A stretch of DNA of 5,619 bases, taken from assembly GCA_021205715.1 (NCBI GenBank), contig JAJPXA010000113.1:1-5619 (forward strand), written 5' to 3'. The translations under genes were made by a program, and so were the position numbers. The notes below the pieces were generated by a model, which saw only the letters and a program-made list of their open reading frames with translations, made no database searches and was not told the DNA's origin. Shown here piece by piece: positions 1 to 4,531 of this stretch (positions are counted from its first letter, which is position 1; the number at the start of each line of letters is the position of its first letter). Source of the stretch: Bacillota bacterium (GTDB lineage: Bacteria > Bacillota > Clostridia > UBA1381).

Positions 1-728
1 TCGATAAGCTCCATTTTATCGCGTTCCGCGACGCTTATGTCCAGAATTATATTGCCGCTGTCCATCATAATCGTTCTGGTGCCGGTTCTGAGCGCCGACT
101 TCATATTATGCGTAATCATAAGCGTGGTCAGATTATTTCTTGTCACGATTTTATTCGTTATTTCCATAATCTTATTCGACGTCGCGGGATCAAGCGCCGC
201 GGTATGCTCGTCAAGCAGCAGCAGCTTGGGCGGGTATATCGTGCACATCAAAAGCGTCACAACCTGACGCTGACCGCCCGAAAGCAAGCCGACCTTTGTT
301 TTCATTCGATTTTCGAGATCCATTCCGAATTCGGCAAGCATTTCGCGAAACAACGCTACGTCGCGCTTGTTAAGCGCGAACGCCAACGCGCCGTGCCTGG
401 AGCGGGAGTACGCGAGCGCTATGTTTTCCTCAATCGTTAAATTCGGCGAGGTGCCCTTCATCGGGTCTTGGAAAACTCTGCCAATCATCTGCGAGCGTTT
501 ATGCTCCTTGTCATAGGTTATGTCCCTGCCGTCAAGCTCAATTTTGCCCTCGTCAACAAAAAACGTGCCGCAAATTGCGTTAAAAAGCGTGGATTTTCCC
601 GCGCCGTTCGAGCCGACTATCGTCACAAACTCGCCTCTGTCCAGATGCAGCGATAAACCGTCGAGCGCGCAATGCTCATTCGGCGTGCCCTTGGCGAAAA
701 CCTTTTTAACATTGGTAATATCAAGCAT
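1..728 (-). CDS. ABC transporter ATP-binding protein, TrpZ-like (COG1101 type), 3'-partial
   Basis: This is the cytoplasmic ATPase that powers the importer formed with the permease and binding protein next to it. I translated it directly: 242 codons are visible before the left edge cuts the frame, and roughly 15-25 residues should be missing by family length. All nucleotide-binding motifs are intact: Walker A GSNGAGKST (39-47), Q-loop Gln87 in FQDP, signature LSGGQ (149-153), Walker B LLLLDEH (169-175), D-loop AALD (177-180) and switch His207. As I recall, the DEHTAALDP stretch, with His after the catalytic Glu, is typical of this transporter subfamily. The ATG at 728-726 lies inside the permease gene; the two overlap by 8 nt (721-728). 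GAGGTG at 735-740, 6 nt upstream, supports this start. Transport specificity is inferred from the neighbours, not from this subunit. Confidence 0.93.
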   Translation of the reverse strand, partial: MLDITNVKKVFAKGTPNEHCALDGLSLHLDRGEFVTIVGSNGAGKSTLFNAICGTFFVDEGKIELDGRDITYDKEHKRSQMIGRVFQDPMKGTSPNLTIEENIALAYSRSRHGALAFALNKRDVALFREMLAEFGMDLENRMKTKVGLLSGGQRQVVTLLMCTIYPPKLLLLDEHTAALDPATSNKIMEITNKIVTRNNLTTLMITHNMKSALRTGTRTIMMDSGNIILDISVAERDKMELI

Positions 729-1623
729 TTTTCGCACCTCTTCTCTTTATCTGCGAAAGTCCCGCGCGCTCTTTTATCGCGGGGATTGAAAGCGCTAAAA
801 TTACTATCACCGACGAAACGAGCTTTAAATAGCTCGCGTCAAAGAACGGCAGCTTCATCGCGAGAGCAAGTACAAATCTGTAAATTATCGAGCCGATAAT
901 CGCCGAAATAAGTCCCGCGGTAACGCCGCGCTTAAAGAATATAACCTCGCCGATGATAACGGATGCGAGCCCCAAAACAAGCGTGCCCGCGCCGGAATTT
1001 ATATCCGCGTAATTTTGATACTGCGTTATAAGCGCGCCGCAAAGCGCGATTACGCCGTTGCCGACGGCGAGCGCGAGTATCTTCATTTTATCCGCGTCAA
1101 TCGACGACGCGCGCACCATATCCTCGTTGTCGCCCGTGGCGCGTATCGCAAGACCGGTGTGCGTTTTAAAGAACATCGCCAAAAGCGCTGCCGCCGCGCA
1201 CGTGAATACAAACGCGGTTACAGTCTTTGAAATATCGCCGCTTGACGGCAAAATTTCCGCCGCCCATTTGAATATTGTGACGCTGTCCATTATGGCAAGA
1301 TTGGGACTTCTTCCCATAATAACCAAATTTATCGGATACAGTCCGCTCATCACGAGTATTCCCGCCAAAATCGGATGTATCTTGCACTTCGACTGCAAAA
1401 GACCGGTTATCGCACCTGCCGCCATACCCGCGGCAACCGCCACAAGAAGCGCGATAAACGGATGGCCGTGCTTTGTCATTATCGCCGACACGGCGAGCCC
1501 CAGTGTGAACGTGCCCTCACAGGTCAGGTCGGGGATGTTCAAAATCCGAAACGTTATATATATGCCCAACGCAAGCAAGCCGTAGATTACGCCCAGCTGT
1601 ATCGAACCCATTACCAATGTCAT
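721..1623 (-). CDS. ABC transporter permease, TrpY-like (BPD_transp_2 family, COG4120 type)
   Basis: This 300-residue integral membrane protein is the channel subunit of the importer. It is almost entirely hydrophobic, with about eight or nine likely membrane segments, for example near 5-25, 57-77, 84-104, 133-151, 181-203, 213-230, 234-256 and 265-285. The early NIPDLTCEGTF stretch (29-39) is family-typical. The loop around 154-175, containing TGDNEDMVRAS, resembles the cytoplasmic coupling loop that docks on the ATPase. The C-terminus is basic (IKRRGAK), consistent with a cytoplasmic end. The ATG at 1623 is preceded by GAGGTG at 1631-1636 with 7-nt spacing, which favours it over Met5. The stop overlaps the ATPase start, so the two are probably translationally coupled. 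A terminator-like hairpin lies upstream, suggesting lower expression than the binding protein. The substrate is not readable from this protein. Confidence 0.93.
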   Translation of the reverse strand: MTLVMGSIQLGVIYGLLALGIYITFRILNIPDLTCEGTFTLGLAVSAIMTKHGHPFIALLVAVAAGMAAGAITGLLQSKCKIHPILAGILVMSGLYPINLVIMGRSPNLAIMDSVTIFKWAAEILPSSGDISKTVTAFVFTCAAAALLAMFFKTHTGLAIRATGDNEDMVRASSIDADKMKILALAVGNGVIALCGALITQYQNYADINSGAGTLVLGLASVIIGEVIFFKRGVTAGLISAIIGSIIYRFVLALAMKLPFFDASYLKLVSSVIVILALSIPAIKERAGLSQIKRRGAKNA

Positions 1624-1632
1624 AAAAATTCA

Positions 1633-1740
1633 CCTCGTATCAAAAATGCCCCCGCAGTCTTCTACGGCTGCGGGAGCGTTATTTTTCTCCCGGTAAAGCG
1701 AGTGTTTATCTGAAAAATTCGCTTTTATTTATATACGAGG
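1633..1740 (-). promoter_or_regulatory. candidate structured mRNA element controlling the permease ribosome-binding site
   Basis: In the transcript, CCUCGUAU just after the binding-protein stop (1740-1733) is perfectly complementary to AUACGAGG (1640-1633), which contains the core of the permease Shine-Dalgarno sequence. Between these arms are two local stems: AAAGCGA/UCGCUUU (1719-1725 with 1695-1701, 17-nt loop) and the strong terminator-like stem at 1648-1677. Together they could fold as a closing helix with two internal hairpins, masking the permease start. The pairings are seen directly; the regulatory role is inferred. An 8-nt complementarity to an SD-containing segment in about 100 nt can arise by chance, so confidence is modest. 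Confidence 0.35.
1642..1677 (-). terminator. intra-operon terminator/attenuator-like hairpin between binding protein and permease
   Basis: In the minus-strand transcript, GCUCCCGCAG (1677-1668) pairs with CUGCGGGGGC (1657-1648). The stem has 10 pairs including one G-U, with a 10-nt loop, and is followed at once by AUUUUUG (1647-1641). An A-rich run lies on the upstream side (1682-1686). This has the form of an intrinsic terminator. The U tract is only five long and genes of the same operon follow, so partial termination or 3'-end protection of the binding-protein message is likelier than complete termination. On the plus strand the wobble pair becomes C-A, so the fold is better in the minus-strand RNA. 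Confidence 0.62.
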
Positions 1741-1751
1741 ATTATTCCTCG
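1736..1751 (-). repeat. small inverted repeat spanning the binding-protein stop codon
   Basis: In the transcript, CGAGG (1751-1747) can pair with CCUCG (1740-1736) around a 6-nt loop that contains the UAA stop (1744-1742). It is only five base pairs. Its interest is that the CCUCG arm is the same segment that can pair with the permease ribosome-binding region at 1633-1640, so the two pairings exclude each other. Confidence 0.35.
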
Positions 1752-2728
1752 CCCGCGTATTCAACTTCCATACCGTCGGGAACGGTTACGCCCAGCGCGT
1801 CCGCCGTGGATTTGTTCACGGTTGTAACGGTAGCCTCAACAGCCTGAGCCGGGACCTCGGAAACGTCCTTGCCGTTTAATATTTCCGCCGCCATTTCAGC
1901 CGAAATTCTTCCTATTTCCGTGTCGGAAATCGCAACCGCCGCCAAAGCGCCGCTTTGAGCCATTACAGCCGACGAGCCGTAAACCGGTTTTCCCGCCGCG
2001 TTTGCCGCTTCAACAACGACCGGCATAGCGTCCTGAATGGTCGCGTCGTTGGGAACGAAGAGAGCGTCGCAGTCCTCAAGCAAAAGCTGTACCGCCTGCT
2101 GAACCTCGGATGAATTTGTAACTGTCTTTTCGGTATATTCTATCGAGTTCGCATCAAGATATTCCTTTGCCGCCTCACTTGTGCTTACCGCGTTGGTCTG
2201 CGCCTCGGTGTAAAGTATACCATATTTTTCTATGCCCGGAGTAAGCGTTTCCGCTGTTTCGAATATTTTCGCCACGGGTATCGGGTTTTGCGTTCCGGTT
2301 GAGTTCTTGTCCGGATTTTCAATTGATGTAAGCACCTGCGCAGCAACCGGATAGGAAACTGCTATAAATACGTTCGGTATATCCGTTCCCGCCGACACAA
2401 CCGCCTGCGGCGCGGGGGTCGCGATTGTCGCGATAAGGTCAACGTTGTCGCTTATAGCCGTCTGAACATAGCTCTGAAGCACTGTCGCGTCGCCCTGAGC
2501 GTTGTACTCAACAAATTCAACGTTAAGACCGCTGTCCGTTAAGCCGTTTTCAAAGCCGGTTCTCATATCGGAAAACGCTCCGTTGTCAATCTGCTGAATT
2601 ACCGCTACGGTGTACTTTTCGCCGTCCGATGCCGTTTGCGAGCCGCCGGACGAGCAGCCCGAGAAGCTTACCGCCATTGCCGCGGCGGACAATACCGCCA
2701 ATACGGCTCTCTTTTTTGCTTTTTTCAT
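1742..2728 (-). CDS. ABC transporter substrate-binding lipoprotein, TrpX-like (ABC_sub_bind family, PF04392 type)
   Basis: This is the extracellular solute receptor of the importer, anchored to the outer face of the membrane and delivering ligand to the adjacent permease. The 328-residue chain starts with a basic n-region (KKAKKR), a hydrophobic core (8-22) and a lipobox ending FSGC, with Cys25 as the lipidation site. A Ser/Gly-rich linker follows. Family-typical stretches then occur in order: YNAQGD (75-80), IATPAPQ (102-108), NSTGTQNPIPV (142-152), NSSEVQQAVQLL (205-216) and FVPNDATI (224-231), matching the two-lobed periplasmic-binding-protein fold. The ATG at 2728 has AAAGGAG at 2739-2745, 10 nt upstream. 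Relatives are predicted tryptophan or aromatic amino acid receptors, often under Trp control in Firmicutes; location beside trpEG fits, but the family also contains members of unknown ligand. The ligand is therefore an inference. Confidence 0.93.
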   Translation of the reverse strand: MKKAKKRAVLAVLSAAAMAVSFSGCSSGGSQTASDGEKYTVAVIQQIDNGAFSDMRTGFENGLTDSGLNVEFVEYNAQGDATVLQSYVQTAISDNVDLIATIATPAPQAVVSAGTDIPNVFIAVSYPVAAQVLTSIENPDKNSTGTQNPIPVAKIFETAETLTPGIEKYGILYTEAQTNAVSTSEAAKEYLDANSIEYTEKTVTNSSEVQQAVQLLLEDCDALFVPNDATIQDAMPVVVEAANAAGKPVYGSSAVMAQSGALAAVAISDTEIGRISAEMAAEILNGKDVSEVPAQAVEATVTTVNKSTADALGVTVPDGMEVEYAGEE

Positions 2729-2754
2729 TGTTTTTACTCTCCTTTAATAAACTT

Positions 2755-2783
2755 TTTATATTTTTAACAGGATTGCCTGTTTA
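2755..2783 (-). promoter_or_regulatory. possible weak promoter for the ABC transporter genes
   Basis: On the minus strand, TAAACA (2783-2778, 4 of 6 matches to TTGACA) is followed after 17 nt by TATAAA (2760-2755, 5 of 6 matches to TATAAT). The spacing is ideal, but the region is AT-rich and such matches are common by chance. It would start transcription shortly before the binding-protein ribosome-binding site (2739-2745). Without it, the transporter genes would rely on read-through from the dehydrogenase promoter at 3918-3946. Confidence 0.25.
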
Positions 2784-2787
2784 AAAA
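2761..2787 (-). repeat. AT-rich hairpin at the 3' end of the dehydrogenase gene
   Basis: In the transcript, UUUUUAAACAGG (2787-2776) pairs with CCUGUUAAAAA (2771-2761). The stem has eleven pairs, one bulged A and a 4-nt loop (CAAU), and it includes the dehydrogenase stop codon. No U tract follows on the minus strand, so it is a poor intrinsic terminator. It may protect a 3' end or mark a processing site between dehydrogenase and transporter messages. The fold is visible; the role is a guess. Confidence 0.5.
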
Positions 2788-3878
2788 CTACCTCTTTCTC
2801 CGTATTTTTTAAGCTCGGCGAACGCTTTTTCGAGCATTTCCTCGGTCACCTTGTACGGATAATGCTTTATATCTCCCATAGCGGGGATTTTCGGAATAAT
2901 TGCCGCCATTTGAGCGTCGGTTATTCCTATTGCCGAAAGCGATGTCGGAAGCGACACGCTCTTGTTAAACGCGTACACGCGCTCGAACTCGTCATAATTT
3001 TCGTCGCATAAAAGCAATATCAAAACTCCGAATGCCACAACCTCGCCGTGGAGATGATTTTCCTCGATTTCCCTTATAGATGTCAGCGCGTAATATATCG
3101 CGTGAGCCAAGCCGCTGTTGTAATCGGGGGTATGGTCGCGCGTCACGAATATGGAAACAAGCGCGGTTGAAACGGTTATGGCAAGAACAACCTGCTGTAA
3201 TTCGTATGACGCTATGCACGCCTTGTTGTTTTCCAACGCGATTTTTCCGTATTTAAGAAGCGGATTTACGCACATCGGGCTCATTGTGACACCCAAATCC
3301 GTAAAATGCTCCAAATCCTCGCCGCGCGACGATACCTCCGCCTCGTAAAATTTCGCGTATGTATCGCCTATGCCCGCCCACATATATTTGGTAGGACTTT
3401 CGGAAATGATTCTTGTGTTTATAAACGTGTGTATCGGCGGCTTTTCAAGGAAATGCGGCTCGACAAACACGCCCTCCGCCGTATACATAATCGAAACGCT
3501 TGTACAGCAGGAGCAATTCGACGCTATCGTCGGAAACGCGAATACGGGTTTATCGAGCATTTCGCCGATGCACTTGCAGGTGTCGGTAGCCTTGCCGCCG
3601 CCCACGGCGAATATCATATCCGCTTTCATAATCGTTTTGTTCGCCGCCATAGTGCTTACGTTTCCGTAGCTGCACTCGCCGCCGAAATGAATATAATCGG
3701 TTATCACAATGCCTTTGCCGCCCAAAGCGCGCTCAAAATGCGTTTTTGCCGCCGCCATCGCTTTATAACCGCCCACAACAACGGCGGTTTTGCCGTATAC
3801 GGAGCATATGCTGTTTATTTCATTGTATGCGTTTTCGCCTATCGTATACGATGGCAAAAACATCGAATAATTATTCAT
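2781..3878 (-). CDS. iron-containing (type III) alcohol dehydrogenase family protein, GldA/HcxA-like
   Basis: This is a predicted cytoplasmic NAD(P)-dependent, metal-dependent dehydrogenase of 365 residues, the usual length for the glycerol dehydrogenase-like branch (COG0371). The N-terminal half is a nucleotide-binding domain with GGGKATDT (93-100). The C-terminal half is helical and carries the metal ligands Asp172 (GIGD), His259 (GLAHAI) and His277 (HLHGEV), spaced as in bacterial glycerol dehydrogenase. The substrate-loop stretch PTIASTD of true glycerol dehydrogenases reads PTIASNC here (116-122), followed by SCC, so the Asp used for glycerol is replaced. Oxidation of glycerol is therefore doubtful, and a hydroxyacid/2-oxoacid or other substrate, as for E. 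coli HcxA, is possible. The ATG at 3878 is preferred: the in-frame GTG at 3887 lies within the ribosome-binding site. The gene has its own strong promoter and sits between trpG and the importer. Its true substrate is unknown. Confidence 0.9.
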   Translation of the reverse strand: MNNYSMFLPSYTIGENAYNEINSICSVYGKTAVVVGGYKAMAAAKTHFERALGGKGIVITDYIHFGGECSYGNVSTMAANKTIMKADMIFAVGGGKATDTCKCIGEMLDKPVFAFPTIASNCSCCTSVSIMYTAEGVFVEPHFLEKPPIHTFINTRIISESPTKYMWAGIGDTYAKFYEAEVSSRGEDLEHFTDLGVTMSPMCVNPLLKYGKIALENNKACIASYELQQVVLAITVSTALVSIFVTRDHTPDYNSGLAHAIYYALTSIREIEENHLHGEVVAFGVLILLLCDENYDEFERVYAFNKSVSLPTSLSAIGITDAQMAAIIPKIPAMGDIKHYPYKVTEEMLEKAFAELKKYGERGSF

Positions 3879-3884
3879 TTTCTC

Positions 3885-3890
3885 CACCTC
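3885..3890 (-). promoter_or_regulatory. ribosome-binding site that fixes the dehydrogenase start
   Basis: GAGGTG on the minus strand lies 6 nt upstream of the ATG at 3878-3876. An in-frame GTG (3887-3885) forms the last three bases of this same motif and has no ribosome-binding site of its own, so a start that adds three residues (MEK) is unlikely. Confidence 0.8.
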
Positions 3891-3892
3891 GT

Positions 3893-3906
3893 TTGATTTG
3901 CGTCAA
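3893..3906. promoter_or_regulatory. possible FNR/CRP-like dyad in the dehydrogenase leader
   Basis: TTGAT-TTGC-GTCAA matches the general FNR/CRP-family half-site layout TTGATnnnnATCAA with one mismatch. It lies just downstream of the predicted transcription start and upstream of the ribosome-binding site, a position where a bound factor would repress. A single short site with a mismatch is weak evidence, and no regulator gene is in the window. Confidence 0.2.
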
Positions 3907-3910
3907 TTTC

Positions 3911-3925
3911 TGTATAAATTATACA
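3911..3925. promoter_or_regulatory. candidate operator: 15-bp perfect dyad over the -10 element
   Basis: TGTATAA-A-TTATACA is a perfect inverted repeat with 7-bp arms and a 1-bp centre. It covers the whole -10 hexamer (3918-3923) and reaches the predicted transcription start, where a dimeric repressor would block polymerase. Part of the symmetry follows from the AT-rich -10 box itself, but the outer TGTA/TACA ends do not. I recognise no specific regulator for it. Confidence 0.4.
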
Positions 3926-3946
3926 TTTTATCGGATAAATTGTCAA
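3918..3946 (-). promoter_or_regulatory. perfect-consensus sigma-70/sigma-A promoter for the dehydrogenase
   Basis: On the minus strand, TTGACA (3946-3941) is followed by a 17-nt spacer and TATAAT (3923-3918): 12 of 12 consensus positions with ideal spacing. Transcription should start near 3911, giving a leader of about 33 nt to the ATG at 3878. It lies 22 nt beyond the trpG stop, and no terminator separates it from trpG, so read-through from trpEG could add to its output. Such a strong promoter usually implies control by a repressor; dyads at 3911-3925 and 3927-3939 are candidates. Confidence 0.88.
3927..3939. promoter_or_regulatory. second perfect dyad in the promoter spacer
   Basis: TTTATC-G-GATAAA is a perfect inverted repeat with 6-bp arms and a 1-bp centre, lying between the -35 and -10 hexamers. 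Its centre is 15 bp from that of the dyad at 3911-3925, about one and a half helical turns. The two dyads are only loosely alike, so they may serve different proteins or reflect AT-rich composition. Confidence 0.3.
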
Positions 3947-3967
3947 GTGCGGCGGTAAATGAAAGAA

Positions 3968-4531
3968 TTAAAGCTCCAGAAAATTTTCGATTATTCTCAT
4001 ACCGTCCGGAGTAAGCACCGATTCGGGGTGGAATTGTATTCCGTATACGGGGCGTTCCTTATGCCTTACGCCCATTATACACCCGTCGCCGCTTTTGGCG
4101 GTTATTTCAAGACATTCGGGGAGCGTTTTTTCGTCTATCACAAGCGAGTGGTATCTTCCGACGCGCACCTTTTTATCAAGCCCTCTGAACAGCTCACAGC
4201 CGCCGCTTAATAAAACATCGTCGCTTTTGCCGTGCATTATGCGCGGCGCGTGTGTGATTTTCGCACCGAACGCCTCGCCTATAGCCTGATGTCCCAGGCA
4301 TACTCCCATAATCGGTATATTCTCCGCAGCTTTTATTAAATCGACGCAGATGCCCGCGTCCTTCGGATAACCGGGGCCGGGCGACAATATAATGCGGCTC
4401 GGATTTTTCGCCAAAACCTCGTCAACCGTTATTTTGTCATTTCTGTATACCGTAATATAAGGGTTTATCGTTCCGATATATTGGTAGAGATTATATGTGA
4501 ACGAATCGTAGTTGTCTATCATAATAATCAT
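3968..4531 (-). CDS. trpG: anthranilate synthase component II (glutamine amidotransferase), possibly shared with aminodeoxychorismate synthase
   Basis: This class I glutamine amidotransferase removes ammonia from glutamine and channels it to TrpE, which uses it on chorismate to make anthranilate. The 187-residue chain is full length for a stand-alone TrpG/PabA. It shows the N-terminal DNYDSFTYN (6-14), the oxyanion-region SPGPGYP (50-56), the nucleophile Cys78 in GVCLGHQ, MHGK (99-102), and the catalytic His168 and Glu170 in FHPES. The ATG at 4531 overlaps the trpE stop in an ATGA arrangement, so translation is coupled and the subunits should be made in step. GGGTGA at 4538-4543 with 6-nt spacing supports this start over Met4. 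Sequence alone does not separate TrpG from PabA; the trpE partner decides the name. No trpD follows: a dehydrogenase unit comes next. Confidence 0.95.
   Translation of the reverse strand: MIIMIDNYDSFTYNLYQYIGTINPYITVYRNDKITVDEVLAKNPSRIILSPGPGYPKDAGICVDLIKAAENIPIMGVCLGHQAIGEAFGAKITHAPRIMHGKSDDVLLSGGCELFRGLDKKVRVGRYHSLVIDEKTLPECLEITAKSGDGCIMGVRHKERPVYGIQFHPESVLTPDGMRIIENFLEL

Noticed and set aside
37..656. Several short plus-strand frames over the left end
   Set aside because: They are all antisense to the ATPase, whose Walker A, signature, Walker B and H-loop motifs read cleanly on the minus strand.
1058..1585. 175-codon plus-strand open frame opposite the permease
   Set aside because: It is antisense to a clearly conserved membrane protein, has no recognisable domain and no convincing ribosome-binding site. 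It is a shadow of the permease codon pattern.
3306..3896. 196-codon plus-strand open frame opposite the dehydrogenase
   Set aside because: It is antisense to the conserved dehydrogenase, its product is rich in Arg, His and Tyr with no domain, and it spans the dehydrogenase start and ribosome-binding site. Not a gene.
3892..3918. Plus-strand promoter in the trpG-dehydrogenase gap
   Set aside because: TTTGAT and TATAAA are only 15 nt apart with a poor -35 match, and no plus-strand gene lies downstream. The TATAAA comes from the symmetry of the minus-strand -10 region.
3947..3967. Terminator after trpG
   Set aside because: No stem followed by a T tract can be found between the trpG stop and the -35 hexamer.
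3888..3967. T-box or other tRNA/Trp-sensing leader before the dehydrogenase
   Set aside because: The predicted leader is only about 33 nt and the whole gap 80 nt, too short for a T-box. No specifier or antiterminator arrangement is visible.
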